DNA from: Diadema setosum
Taxonomy: Eukaryota > Echinodermata > Echinoidea > Diadematoida > Diadematidae
Direction: 5' to 3'
Length of the DNA stretch: 64,000 bases
NCBI RefSeq assembly: GCF_964275005.1
Contig: NC_092686.1
Coordinates: 15,629,696-15,693,695 of the forward strand
In this document: piece after piece, positions 35,174 to 48,000 of the stretch
Numbering within the stretch: the first letter of the stretch is position 1
How the letters are laid out: each line of letters starts with the position of its first letter
Notes under the pieces: model-generated
What the model was told of the DNA's origin: nothing
The model's input: the letters and a program-made list of their open reading frames with translations, nothing else
Databases searched by the model: none
Position numbers and translations under genes: made by a program

Positions 35174-36939
35174 GGTCCATGATCATTTCAGATCCAACAG
35201 CCTTCAGCAGTTTTCAACTGCCTTATAGACATACTGAAAAAGCGTTAACTGTATAATCTTGCAAATAAGCATCAGCTTATTGGACAAACTATAGTTTTAT
35301 AGCGTGTATAAATGTTTCATATTATATTGGTAGTGGTTGTGTTGCATGAGCACGTATAGTTGGGGAATTTACCACAAAACGTGTTTTGCATACGGACTCT
35401 ATGAATCACTGTCCACACACATTGATATGATACAGTCTGTCGACATTGAATTTTGTAAGCTATATGAACTGAAAAGCTTATATTGCATTCTTCGAAAACG
35501 TTCTTAAGTTATCTTATAATACTGAATGAATATATGGTATTGCAATGAATGGGGCTGAGATGGTTTGTTTTCAGACGATAACTTCAGATATACTAGGCAT
35601 TATATCCGTTTCCCAAAGGATGAAAATACTGAAATATGATGCCTTTTTCACTGTTTTTAATTCTAGTTCTACCAAGGTGCCATTTCTGTTTTATTTTGTT
35701 GTGTTTCGTTCTGTTTATCTTTTATTTTTTATTTTTTGAGGGATGGTATTTATGATTTCAGTTGAATATTAATAATCACATCAGCAAGGCTTCTCTAGAG
35801 CAGTTTTAATAGTATCCGACGAAAACGATAGATGACTGTTGGTGTTGCTTACAATAATGTTACTCCTGTTTTGTTGCATATTAGTAAATCACATATAGCG
35901 CAAAGTCTAGCAACTCCTTGAGGCCATTCCCTGAGAGTGAGAGTGGGAACCTCCGGCAGTCTTTGCTCACGACTTGCATGGTTTTTCGTATAGGCAAAGG
36001 ATTGCTTAAGTAGTATTAGTGATACCGATAACACGAAGGTGTTTGACTCATCAAAGCACTCATACTTAAGAAGCCTGGCTGTGTTATAGAGTATCGAAGT
36101 GATGATATCACAGTCTTTTGCTGTAGCTCGGATTGAAATCAGGTGCGAGCATGGTTAGCAGCAATATAAAGTGTTCGAGCCAGGTGAGGTTGTTTAGAAC
36201 CAGTTTCCATGGCGATGGATGGATATAATAACATCACACTTTGGTTCTCTAGCGAGGAGTAAAACTGACCGGTGTATTCCCCAAAATCTCGACAAAACAG
36301 ATCTTCATTACCCTTTCCTTGCAAGTCTATATTATTGTGAGGAGTAAAATGGAGTTGTATATCTACCCCCGCCCTTTAATTCTTTCAACCAACCAAGATC
36401 AGAGCCGACAAATTTCACGTTTAGCCCTCCGAGAACCATGCTGCACCTTGACACTTATTTTCATTTTACGTAAATTGGGTTGCCGATGGTATTCACGCGG
36501 GTGTATCAGTTCCATTGCAATGTATTCCTACTTCACAATGGTGTTTGTTTGCAAAATTATCTCCTTGTAGAATGCATTTGCAATTTCTCTTATGACCTCA
36601 AAAACAAAGGAAGGAATTATAAACCCGGGTCAATTAGTGTTGATTCTTTTTCAAACATCAAGGCTTTACCAACATTTCTGTATTTTAAAAGAAAATCAAT
36701 TGATAGTGAAGTTTCATTACGTTTGTTATGCTTCGTGGCTATTAATAATCAGTATAAACTCACCACGTGGTACTTGTATGAAACCATGAATCTGAATGTC
36801 ACAAGTTTTACTTCATATTCTTTATTGTTACTGGTTCAAAAACTATACTGATTCGCTTAAACTGCAACACACCATGCTTGTGTCAGAAGTGCTTGTTTAG
36901 TGTAGTATTGACTGATTGTTTTGTGTGATCTAGAGAAGA

Positions 36940-36945
36940 AATAAA
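36940..36945 (+). promoter_or_regulatory. Possible polyadenylation signal AATAAA, copy A
   Basis: AATAAA in the context TCTAGAGAAGAAATAAAAC, conserved in copy B at 48453. It lies about 1.8 kb after the stop codon, so it would mean a long 3' UTR. Confidence 0.35.
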
Positions 36946-37400
36946 ACAAGATGAAATGTGAAACTTGAGGATAAAACAAATGATGCGAGTGCTTGTCATT
37001 TCGAGTCGTTTGATAGAGCTTCAAGTAATGCGTGTTTCCGATTAAACTCAAAACTTACAATGGCATACCCTTTGTGAGACAATCGACTATAAGGTAGTTT
37101 GAGATGAGCTAAGGTATACTTAGTGAGTCTTAAGAAAGCTTTGGCAAAATACTGTGTTTTTTCCTAATGCAGCATACATTATACCGTACAGAGACACGTC
37201 ATAACATCGAATCTTTCAACAGACGTGAGTAAAAGCTGGAAATAGCAGTGAATAGGCTTGGCTAGAACAAGTACAACAAAGCCTGGTCCGTCGGGCTCAG
37301 ATGTCTGAATATATACTTCAATTTAATTTCGGAAAATCGTACATTTTTATGTTAGAGCCCTATCAGCCAAATAGATAATTAATATTTTGACATGAGTATT

Positions 37401-38966
37401 TGTTTTACGTTTGTTTCAGTTTCCGTGCAGTTTTAATTTAATCTATTTAATCACGGCAATTTGTTTCAGCAAAGTTATCCTACAAATCCATGAACAACAT
37501 CAAACTAACAATACAAACAACAGTAGAGTGAATGACATAATTCAAGTTACAGAAGAAAACATCAAAGCACAAAGTAAAAAAAAAAACAACAACCCAAATA
37601 TCTAAACTGACATTGAACAAGATTTTAAAAAGGTACCAAAAAATTCCCGGGCAGTTTTTTAAACTATCAGAGAAATATCAAGGGCTGGTTTAAAACTGGA
37701 CAAAGAATGCTTACATTGCAAATTATGAGTTAACTGATTCCAGCTATGGATGCCTTTAAAAGAGAGCGTTCTTTTTCAAAATTCTGTTTTTACATTTTTA
37801 CCACATATCAATTTTTTCATACAATTCTAAAAAAAAGGACACTTCGTCATGGGTTCTTCAAAATATTGCAATACATATTCTAGAAGCAATCCATGATTTT
37901 TTTTTAACCTAGCGTGTAATACATTACTTAGTCTTCTCCCCCCCCCCCCCCAAGTATCTAATGACAAGACTGTTAGTGATCATAGATTACTGCACTTGGG
38001 TATCATGGTTCTACCAAAAAGGACAGCATAAAGCTATTTTTTCATTGATTTCAATCTTCTCTTTGTGGTGATCTAGTATGATAGACATTACACGAAACGT
38101 GTGTAAATGCAAATGAAAATCTCATGACCACTGATGATCACATTAGGTAAAAGAATTGACTTTCTTCTTACAAAGGAAATCCACCCCCAAAATACATAAA
38201 CTTCAAAAGAAAGACAAAAATATTCCTTACAGACAGATGCAAAAATCCCAAAATACATAAACTTCAAAAGAAAGACAAAAATATTCCTTACAGACAGATG
38301 CAAAAATGACAAAAATCGGATAAGAAATGGGGAAAATATGACATTTTGAAATTTCACATATAAAAAATTTCTTGACCAGTCCTTATGAATATTCAAATGA
38401 GAAAGCTAGTCTTACTGTCCTATCCGAGCCTTGGGTAAAACGGCCTATGATTAGAAACAATAGTAATGATAATGATAATAATAATAATAATGATAATAAC
38501 AATGGATTTTATGCAGATAACAAAGCATTTTATCTGTTTTAATCAACGTGGATGGGTATATCAATATGCGGCAACAATATAAATACCAAAGAACAATTTC
38601 CAAAATCCATCTAGGTTAAGAATGATACGAATCCAAATTAAAGGGGGACATCTTACGTCACTTCCCCCGACAACACTCTTGATGATAGCATAAAATTACA
38701 TTTACTTGAACAAAGCAAAAGTTGATCTGTGATGATGACATAATGATAATCGAGAGTCTATGCGTCGTATGATAAGGATATTATTTTCATAGGCCACAAA
38801 TCTATCAGTTCGTCAAACATTTGGATTTCTACTGACTGCATCGGAAATCAGCTGTATCATTATCGAATAAAACAAGGCGCATTACTTCGAAACACCCATT
38901 GATTGTCACGACAATCAATGACCTGTCACAATATCTTGACAGGGATTAATCAATTCATCTCTGTAG
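37401..38966. other. Intergenic stretch with a 61-bp tandem duplication
   Basis: No gene seen. Holds an exact two-copy 61-bp tandem repeat (38186-38307), a degenerate fragment of the 49.7/58.9 kb MITE family near 38.31-38.41 kb, and an (AAT)/(GAT) microsatellite near 38.46 kb. Confidence 0.6.
38897..38920. repeat. Perfect 11-bp inverted repeat
   Basis: CATTGATTGTC, two bases, then its inverse GACAATCAATG. It lies 46 bp before the orphan CUB exon. Function unknown. Confidence 0.6.
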
Positions 38967-39067
38967 GTAATTATGGGGCATTCTGTCCGGCCGATGAGCC
39001 GAAAAAGATTTATAGATATCAATGCAGATGGGCTGTAATTAGAAGAACGCGTGTAATTAGCTTCAAG
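38967..39067 (+). CDS. Orphan half-CUB exon
   Basis: Between an AG acceptor (CATCTCTGTAG) and an AAG/GTATGC donor, 101 bp, phase 1 in and phase 0 out. It reads GNYGAFCPADEP, then YRYQCRWAVI and VISFK, resembling the first half of a CUB domain (N-Y, C-x-W-x-I, I-x-F). Exon 14 has the same phases. No second half found downstream, so it may be a relic of a duplicated receptor gene. Confidence 0.45.
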
Positions 39068-39200
39068 GTATGCACCACTATTGTCCTTTATTTTTTTTTT
39101 TACAACTGGATTACAGAATAGCATGACAATAGATATATTACATATCATAAACAATACATCAATGTCACCTACGCTGATAGCACAAGTATATGTATGTATT

Positions 39201-39243
<43 letters not shown>

Positions 39244-39343
39244 TGTATAATCATATAGCGCGAGAAGATGAAGCGTTCAAAGGATGTGGCTAGTTCAACG
39301 TGGTTTATTGCCAAGCTTTCGGTCTTATCTTTTGACCATCATT

Positions 39344-39394
<51 letters not shown>

Positions 39395-39504
39395 CAGAGG
39401 TCAAGAAATGTATCATGCTGTTAATACCAACAGTTCTGTGAAAAACACAAACATTTTCTTGCTCCCTGCCCCTTTTACTAATGATTTTGATTCAGAGATT
39501 TTTT

Positions 39505-39535
<31 letters not shown>

Positions 39536-39745
39536 CCTTTACCAAGATCATCACTGAATGCTTAAGGGGTAATTTCCTGACAGTTTCTTTTCTCTCTCTC
39601 CTGGGAGGAGAACATTCACCACCCCCACCACCATCATTATAATCATCGTCTTAATCATCAAGTGCACATTATTTGTGTGAAAGTGTGTGTGTATGCGTGT
39701 GTGTGTGCGCGCGTGTATGTGTGTTTATGTGTGTGTGTGTGTGTG

Positions 39746-39776
<31 letters not shown>

Positions 39777-40984
39777 AAGGTATCAATAAAAATCTTTCAA
39801 AGTTTGTTTTAATCTCCACCCAGTCATTGGTGCAAGTCAGTTGCAATCTTCTAAAGATTGTTATTCAGTCACACACGCAAAGATCCACATGAAAAGGGTG
39901 TACTAAAAACTGCTTTGAGGATAAATCTAAACCTACCCTACGATTAAAATGTTCATACTTCCAACATTTAGAGGACAACTTCAAAATGATGGGACTTTTT
40001 TTCCGACCCACCCTGTCGAAAAAAAAAAAAAAATATCACTGATACAAAAAATAAAAAGCCCTTCGCATTACATGTATTTGTAACGAATCATGGAGAAGTC
40101 GTATACTGACGTCCTATTTCATGAAAATAACATCTTAAATATCGATGATTTCGAACGTTTGCACCAGCCATTCTCTCCCTCTTGTATTCTATGTTAATCA
40201 AAAACAAAGCTATCCTAAACGACAATCCAGTGAATTTCATTTGCTTTTGACTGGGACTACTTCTTTTTCCAAATCTATGTGTTCTGCTTCTGGCCCTAAA
40301 TGTTGAAATTCTCTTGATAGCAGTGTTTTTTGTTGGTTTTTTTTTTTCAGAATTCCCTGTCTAGCTGAATAAGGTATACTCTTGAAAGCTCTAATTCAGT
40401 TTTTTTTTTTTTTTTCAGTCATAATCTTTAATCGTCTGTAACTTATCTATACCTTGGTGAGCCGTTGCATTTCGTGCCTAGCGTGCTTTGGTCTCGACTC
40501 TCCATTCATCATCCTTCGCCACTTTTCCCTGTCCTCGCCACTCACACTCTTAAATTCTTTCTACGCTAATCCTTTTTTTTTTCTTTTCTTAGAAAAAAAA
40601 AAGAGCTTCCCTGTCAATGCTTGTGTTTGTTTGGTTGTGTGGATTTCTTTTTGACTTTCTTTTCCTTTTGGAATTTTGCCTAGGTTTGTTAGTTCAGCAT
40701 TTAGTTATTAGTTATTGCTTTTGAGGAGACTGATTTCCATACTAGGTCTGCTTTCGAGCAGTGCCATCCATTTCCAAACAATGTTAATGATAATATTTGT
40801 ATGTCATTAAAGACATAACACTTATTGCTCTTTAATTTGTAGTATTTTCCTTGATTGCGATTTTGTATTGATTTTGTGTACTTATGTGTATTCAAATGTC
40901 TGTTTCAAATTGCGTTTGAAATGAATATATGAAATAAAATAAAAGTGTCTAAAGATAAAGTAAAGGTACTGTAACTTTCCTCCT
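39068..40984. other. Intergenic stretch, microsatellites only
   Basis: TA runs at 39,200-39,242 and 39,345-39,389, a C/T run near 39.5 kb and a (TG)n(TC)n tract at 39,680-39,770. No gene recognised. Confidence 0.7.
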
Positions 40985-42588
40985 GTACTCAATTGCGGAA
41001 TTCCTGCTTTGGTTGGATCTTCAATTTTCAAAAATCAAAGAGCCCTCCTCTGCAGACTTTCTAATAGTGTGAGAGCCGTGGTGCCTCCTGGGCTTTATTT
41101 TATGATATAAGAGAAGCGTACTCCGTGAGTGTTGTATGTATGACTTGTAGATGGTGATTTGTGCTTGGAGTAGGAGGAGGTTTTTAGTAGGTCCCCCAGG
41201 ATGTATAATCTTCTAGCAGTTTTCCTGACGAAGATTTTGATGAAAGAAGTCCACGTTAATATTGTGTGTTTTGAAAGATGATGATCCCAGAAGAGTTCAG
41301 ATTTGGCTTGTTATCAGTTCTTTGCATTTGAAGTAGGGTGTATTGTATCTGTACCGGTTTCGTGCTGATGATCATCTGAGTTTTGCTGACATTGAATGAG
41401 TCAGAAGCCCAATTCTCAACTGCATCCAAGTCTCGCTGTAGACTTTCGGCAAAGGTGTCTCTGAGCTTTAGGTTTTCAATTGCAACGTGAAGAGTTGTTT
41501 CACCTGCAACCATCGTGGAGGGCATTCTCTAAGCGCGAAGTTAGGACATCAATATACATCAGAAAGAGTAAAGTATCAGGAAGATTCCCTTGGGGCATTC
41601 TGGCAGATAGAGGTATTTCTGAAGAAGTGAATACATCAAGTACAAGGAACTGTTGTCTGTCAGCTATAAACGATGAGATCCGATGTAGGTCCCCTTGGAA
41701 ACCAAAAGAAGTCAGGTTTGACAGGAGTAGAACATGATGAAAAACTTTCTTAAAATCTAACGCGAGCATTTTAGTTGGGAGTCAAGAGCATCGTTCCACC
41801 GCAGGGTGACATGAGAAAATGTCATTTGTCGACCTAACGAGTGTCGTAACGAAGCTAGCGTTTGTCAAGGGGTTTTCTAACATTTTTCTCACGTATACGA
41901 GGCTTTCCATGCGACTCTGGGAATTATTGGCAGCAGATATGGGACTCCATTTTTGAGGATCTTGTTTGTTTCCTTCTTTGTAGGTACGGCGATCCAAAGG
42001 CAGATTTCCATGTCTTTGTTTCAGGAAAAATCTGGAACAACTTGGCAAAGTTTGGGGCAAGCCCGGATGCACATTTTCTTTAAGTACAGTCGCTGTTATC
42101 TCATTGGCATTGGAAGTGGCCACAAAGGAAGTAGTCACGAAGGTTTAGGAGAATGTTGTTGGGTATTAAAGAATTGCAAAATTAGAAGGGATTCATTAAC
42201 TTTCTGTGGTATTAAAGCTAAGAGGACTTCTACCGGTATCATCAAGATGCCGATGAGCATTAACAGTAGAGGTGTTGTTCAGCAGCTCAGCCTTGACTGT
42301 CTCTCATTGAGTTTGACCATCACTTACTGGTAGAGGAACAGCAGAGGATTTATTACTGTCAGCATAGATTTAACAAGTTTCCACCACTGCATGCTGCCTG
42401 CATATTTGAGTTGGTGTTGTAGCTGCTGTAAGAACTGCACGCAAATGCGTCGAAGAGCACTCAGATTTGAACTATAATGTCGAAGACCCATTATCTTTTG
42501 TAAGATCCTTCTGCCACGTTTTATAGGCTTTGTGCTTTCTTTGGACTTCTCCATGGCGCTCGTCATGGAACCAAGCTTTGTTAGAATA
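40985..42588 (-). mobile_element. LINE remnant with reverse transcriptase pieces, copy B
   Basis: On the minus strand: KWSPISAANN (like N-Y-R-P-I-S), then LDFKKVFHHVLLLSNL (like L-D-F-S-K-A-F-D), MPQGNLPDTLLFLMYI (like P-Q-G-S-x-L-x-P-L-L-F) and LQRDLDAVENWASD (thumb). A non-LTR reverse transcriptase of CR1/Jockey style, broken by stops and frame changes; the catalytic Y/F-x-D-D box is not found intact. 3' end near 40,985. Confidence 0.75.
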
Positions 42589-42657
42589 ATAATAATAATA
42601 CATACAATTTCTATAGCGCCATTCTCCACTTTAATGAAATGCTCAAGGCGCTTTAAA
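42585..42657. mobile_element. (AAT)n-linked short repeat
   Basis: An (AAT)n start, then TTTCTATAGCGCCATTCTC and CTCAAGGCGCTTTAAA. Related text in the other orientation occurs at 51,850-51,920 (TTAAGCGCTATATAAA next to a CATTAT repeat), so this is a dispersed microsatellite-associated element. Confidence 0.5.
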
Positions 42658-42689
42658 TCGAATACCGATGCTTAGTTGTTTTCAAAGGT

Positions 42690-43450
42690 CCGAAGGAGTC
42701 CACGGCATCGCTGACGTTTAACCTGAGATCTCCTGGGAATTTCCAGTAGATTGATAGGCATCTCAGGTAAAACCCCGGGTAAAATGAGGGTGACTGTTTA
42801 AAAAATCTTACCACCGAGCCGTCCCTGGTTAACTCCCAACAGTCCCCGCGTGACACTGTAGCATGAAAGACATCACGGGTAAAATCGCGCGTGAAAAGCA
42901 AAGGTGAGCATGCCAACAACGTCTTGCGGGCCATTTCGCACATGCACCATGATGTGTCCTTGCATTACAGAAGATCAGACTAGGGAAAGTCAACCAGAGC
43001 CTCATTCACCTTTCCCCTTTGAATCTCCCTGTTGCCCCCCCCCCCCCCCATCCGTGACTATAGGGTCAGAGGGGTACTATATTCTTTTCACTCTTAGCAA
43101 ATTTCACCGCTATGTCCCAGGATCTCCCGGATGACGCTGTAGTGTGAAAGGCGTCGTGGGTAAAATGCTGGGTAAAATGCCTTTTTTTTTAAAAAATCTA
43201 ACCTTCAAACTGTCCCTGATAAACTCCCGGGTGAAAAGTGGTCAGCATTATGTATCCAACAACGTCCTGTGGGTCGTTTGCATGCGCCATCAGGTATATT
43301 TCTACTGCAGAAGACTTGACGAGAGCATTTAAATCGGGAGCTCATTCGCTTGTTTAAAAGAAATTTTGGCGGGTATTCCTTGTCTGATTCTAAGTTGAAT
43401 CTTCCGGGTGATTCTCCAAGTGACTATAGCGTAAAAGTGGTAGAAGCGCG
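42690..43450. repeat. Two diverged tandem units rich in GGGTAAAA
   Basis: Unit 1 (about 42.7-43.05 kb) and unit 2 (about 43.1-43.4 kb) share CACTGTAGCATGAAAG / CGCTGTAGTGTGAAAG, CGGGTAAAAT, and CCAACAACGTC followed by TGCGGGCC / TGTGGGTC. No coding function seen. Confidence 0.55.
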
Positions 43451-43675
43451 TCACATGAGGTTCCCTATACATGGAGCTAGATACTACTTAAACTCCATAG
43501 TCACGTCATGTAGCACATCCTTGTAGTGACACATTCTGCCTCGGTACCTTGTAATGTACTGTTTGCACCTCGTAGTGACGCAGGGTACCTAGTAGTACGT
43601 CCTGTAGTGTCATGTAGAACCTTGCCTCTCAACATTTTAATATTAGAATCGCTGTATATCACTTTGCTTGCGGAT

Positions 43676-43830
43676 ATCTCGGCCATTTCAAAACCGATTT
43701 TCATCAAATAAACTTTTAATTCATTTTAGAATTGTACGCTTTTTAGCATTTTACAAAGCTATTTCCAAGTATCTCGCAAAAAGTTAAAAGCTGAATCCTC
43801 ACCCCAACCAATACTATACCATCCCTTTAA
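43676..43830. mobile_element. MITE-like fragment
   Basis: Shares CCGATTTTCATCAAATAAAC and CCAATACTATACCATCCC with the element at 16.5-16.9 kb. Confidence 0.45.
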
Positions 43831-43942
43831 GAACCTTTCAATAGCAACATGTACAACAGCATGCGGACAAGTTATTATATTTTAGGTGGGATTTTTTTTT
43901 TTCTTGTTTTTGGTTTTGTTCTATTTTTTGTCTTTCCACTAG

Positions 43943-44226
43943 GGCTCGTGTCTCGGGTTACGAATACCTTGGGCCGACAAGACTCGATCCGAACGCGGGA
44001 GTTTCACCGCATCCTCACATCCCAGTGCCTACTGACACCTTTCAACTTGCCCTCCGCCACCCAGCGCGTTCTTCCTCTCTCAGAGTACATCGAGGAGACA
44101 GGGGACAGTCCCTCGCCCGAGGAGGCGGCTCTCGTCGAGCGCTGTCTGCGCAAAGGCCTCACCTGCCTCCGTTCGAAGACCAGGAGGAGTTGGTCCATCA
44201 CAGAGGACGAGATTGCTGTGCAAGTT
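43943..44226 (+). CDS. Copy B of tail exon 34 (alternative tail exon or paralogue)
   Basis: Same length (284 bp), same phases and both splice sites kept (TTTCCACTAG acceptor, GTAAGG donor). Reads [30 protein letters not shown] and [10 protein letters not shown]. The frame is open. It could be spliced from exon 33 in place of copy A, or belong to a lost second receptor. Confidence 0.65.
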
Positions 44227-44257
44227 GTAAGGCACCTCTTTCCACGGTACATTTTAT

Positions 44258-44565
44258 AATAATAATAATAATAATAATGATGATGATAATGATAATAATA
44301 ATAATAAAAACAATACTAATAATAGGGTCTTATTTACCCAGGGTAGCCTCTTCAGTTTTGGCATTACTCTACCACAGGGCCCTGCCATCATTATTACCCT
44401 AGCATTGCAAGGTACCCATTTATACAACTGGGTAGAGAGGGTCATGGTGGGTAAAAACATCTTGTCCAAGGACGTAAGCACTGGGCGGGATTCGAACTCG
44501 GGTCCTCCGATTGGGAATCGAGAGTCTTATGAACTATACCACAGCGCACCCACTGTGGACCGACA
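44258..44565 (-). mobile_element. tRNA-derived SINE with (ATT)n tail, minus strand
   Basis: On the minus strand: a tRNA-like head with B-box GAGTTCGAATCCC, a body, then an (ATT)n tail that reads (AAT)n at 44,258-44,320 on plus. It sits in the intron between the two copy B tail exons and is absent from copy A, so it arrived after the duplication. Confidence 0.75.
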
Positions 44566-44811
44566 TGGTCTGTCATACTAGGGAGTGAACCAAACACAGC
44601 ATACCAAAAATTTATGACTGAGACCCGCAGCTCCTACCTTTTAGACTCTTATGAATGATGGATACACATCATTTTCAATGTTTGCAATGCAGGCGTATTT
44701 GTAGGTTTGGGTTATTGTGAATTGAGCACGTCCAAAACGCTTCATTACATCCGTATCAAATGAACACTGTGAGGTATCTTGATGTTTTCGCTTTATTTCT
44801 CATCTTTTTAG

Positions 44812-44961
44812 AATTCTTCTGGTAAAGTTTCTCGGGCATTCATCGTGACCGTTGACCCGGTAGTAATTGAAATGTTGGTAGGAAGCAAGGAGCAGAGAAA
44901 CCACATCATCCATGCAAGTTTTATGAAGAAGCTTACCGAGGGTCTGGAACAGAATGCTTAA
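44812..44961 (+). CDS. Copy B of last tail exon 35
   Basis: Phase 0 in after CATCTTTTTAG; 49 codons then TAA. Identical to copy A except two substitutions (GFM to SFM, ENL to EGL) and loss of the final Glu. The match holds at protein level although the surrounding DNA has drifted. Confidence 0.65.
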   Translation, partial: NSSGKVSRAFIVTVDPVVIEMLVGSKEQRNHIIHASFMKKLTEGLEQNA

Positions 44962-46678
44962 AAAGGTGCATGGTCGTTACAAATCCAATGCCTTCAGAAT
45001 TTCCCAACTGCCTTACTAGACATACTGAAGAAGGTGATACCTCCATGATCTTGCAAATAATTATCCGCTGATTCACAAACTATGACTTTGTATAGTGTAT
45101 AAATGCTTCTGTAAATATCTTATCTGTAGTGATTGCATCGCATGCGCAACGAGCACGTAGTGACGCTTTTGATTACAGCGCATTTTCCTTGCGTGCGTCT
45201 CTATCTCTATCGATACTGTGTAGAGCCTAATATGTATAATGCAATCGTAAACATTATTGGAATGTGTATGTTATGTACTCATTTATTTTCATTCTTCGAT
45301 CAAATTTTGCTTAATGTTCTTATTACTGAATACATGTGGTATCGCAATGAATGAGATTGAGACTGTGTGCTCAGATTAAAACTTCAAGCATTCTCACAGT
45401 TGTTTCCGAAAGGATAAAATACTGAAATATGATACCTTTTCAATTCTATATCAAGTCGTCATTTTCGTGATTTGTGTTCGTTTGTGATTTCCTGTGAATG
45501 ATAATAAGCACATCACTGAGGCTTCTCTCCAGCTGTTGTCATTTTTTTTATGAAACATGACAGACACATATTGCCATTACCTACAATGTTGTTACTGCTA
45601 TCAGTCTTTGCATTTTAGTAAATCCTTACGTTTTTACTTAACTTCATCCCTTACTTGAAAGCAATTCAATCCCCCGCAGTCTTTGCTCATGGCACACGTG
45701 ATATTCCGTACAGGCAAAGGGGTATTTGCGTCTTAGGTCAGTGTCAGTGATTATGATGATCACATGATGTGTTTGAATCAACAAGACATTTAACATCGTC
45801 ACCCTTGAAACCTCTCTATGGGTCACTGCGATGAGTAAAATTAACTGGTATATCCCTCCCCCTGATTATTTGAAGAAAGATGTGGGCCATGGGCTCAAAG
45901 CGCGGGGGTCAAAGGTCAAGTCAGGATGGTCAAGTTCTCGAATAATTGCTATCTTAGATAATTTAGCCATTTAAATTAAATCCGGTTTAAAGAATGTATA
46001 AACATTAAATGTATACTGTGTGTAATGTGAAACTGTCGTCTCACGCTGTCAAAATGTACAAGAGACCAAACGGAGAATAATGTCACATGTATGTGGTGGA
46101 GGTCATTATAGCGACATTTCTTGTGTATTAATATTCCACCACAGATACTCCAACATAGCTGTGTTTGTCTTTTCAGAATTATAACTGTGGATCTCATTTG
46201 TCTGCACTTGAATCCCCGTGATTTGCAATTTATATAGGTTATTTATCTCTACGGTACAATATTTTAATTTTTTATGTGTATACACTAGATCAGTAAATAA
46301 TGTATGTATTTCATCAGTGTTCCTTGGGGGCAACATGTGTGGTTTCACGTGGCTTCGGGCAGTAGTGCCGAATCTGATGTCTTTACTTTTGTGTGTCCTG
46401 ACCCACATGTTGTTACCATCTTTACCGTCATCATTTTGTGTTGCATGTACAGAATACAGTGTATCCTTTTGTAATATTCACTCTAGTTGTTGTTTTATGT
46501 GTGTAATGTTTATGATATGTTATGTATATGCTCTTTATAAGGCCCCGTATTATCAAAACGTATAAATGATTATAAATTTCTTTAGCACACAGGCCGCCAT
46601 AGACTTATGATAGAAATCACCTATAATAATCAATTACAACTCTTCATGAAACAGGGCCCAAATCCAATAGATAATGAT

Positions 46679-46727
<49 letters not shown>

Positions 46728-46752
46728 GTAGGCATGATAATAATAATAATAA
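46679..46752. repeat. (AAT)n microsatellite
   Basis: About 16 AAT units, then a short break and a second run. The Asn-rich frame over it is an artefact. Confidence 0.95.
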
Positions 46753-47282
46753 AAACAAGACATTTCATGATCATCACCCTTACCTTACAAGTCTGTCTGT
46801 GTTATTGCAAAAAGTAAAATAGAGTAGTATATCCCTCCCCCTCCCCGCATACACACACACACACACACACACACACAATGCTTTCAGCCAAGATCGAAGC
46901 CGGGCAAATTTAGCTCTCTTGAGACCAGCTGCCTCGGAAACTTCATTCACATTGTACGCAAACAGGCCTGCCGATTGTACTAAGCGGGATTCTCACGTCT
47001 CTGTCAATTCCATTACAATGTATGCCTGCTTCAAAATGGGGTTTGTGAGTAAATATCCCTTCACAGAATGCATTTTCAAATTATGTTATGACCTCAACAA
47101 CAAAGCCGGGCGGTCCCGGATCAATCATTTTCGATTTTTACCAACTTTACCAACATTTTCTCATATGAAAATTAATACATGTAAATGAAGAACTGAAGCT
47201 AGAATTTGATGTTTTTTAATGTTGTGTTCATGTCTGTGATCTTTCTCTTCAAATTACTTGTTTCTTTGGTAGTGATAGTCAT

Positions 47283-47715
47283 GTAAGTAAGTAAGTTTAT
47301 TCATTCCAATAAAAGATCAGTGGTTACAAAAAACACAAACAAAAATCAATCAAAATTAAATCATTGACATAATTCAAACAATCAAATTCAAAGTTTACAT
47401 ATTTGCTATATCAAACAGTACATGGAAATGAAAAAGAGAACTAGAGAAAAGCCTTGAGGCCTTGTATGAAATAAGTTCTCTCGGGTATGTATGAGTGCTT
47501 TTAGAGGCACATTGAGAGTTTTACAATTTCAAACAACAACAACAACAACAAAAAAGATGTAAATGTCACAATCAAATGAGCAGAAACAGTAACAACAATA
47601 AGGTTTAGTATTTATCAAGAAAATACTTTTTGAGAGATATTTTGAACATCTTTAAATACGTGACAGCGTATATCATTTGATAAAGAATTCCAAACAACGG
47701 GGAGATTAAAACGGA

Positions 47716-47761
<46 letters not shown>

Positions 47762-48000
47762 CAAAAGGTGTATTAACTTTAAACATGTGAAATAAATTAC
47801 TATTACGAGTGTCATAAAAATGGATGCTGTTATTTAAAAAATGATGAGAAATATCAAGAAGTAACATCAGATTCTGAAAATACAGACAAACAATTATTAC
47901 TGTATGATATAAAAATAAATCATGAAAATTCAAAATATTCAACTTTGAAATAAAGGGGCTGAATGAGAGACACCTGCACAATGTTCTTCGTATTATACAA
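47283..48000 (-). mobile_element. LINE 3' fragment with TTAC tail, minus strand
   Basis: The minus strand encodes YDTRNSNLFH, then, after a poly-A/T run at 47,719-47,759, SVRFNLPVVWNSLSND, the usual C-terminus of CR1/L2-like reverse transcriptases (R-F-x-x-P-x-x-W-N-S-L). It ends in TTACTTACTTACATG at 47,283. Only the tail end of the element is present. Confidence 0.7.

Larger units (their letters stand above)
32510..37400. repeat. Segmental duplication, copy A
   Basis: It matches 40,985-48,900 in the same orientation as a series of blocks: LINE remnant, tail exons 34 and 35, the region near 36.3-36.5 kb, the AATAAA region at 36.9 kb, and the end at 37.3-37.4 kb (TCTTTCAACAGACGTGA in both). 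Exons are far better conserved than the rest. Confidence 0.85.

Noticed and set aside
46607-46822. Asn-rich protein
   Set aside because: Pure translation of an (AAT)n microsatellite.
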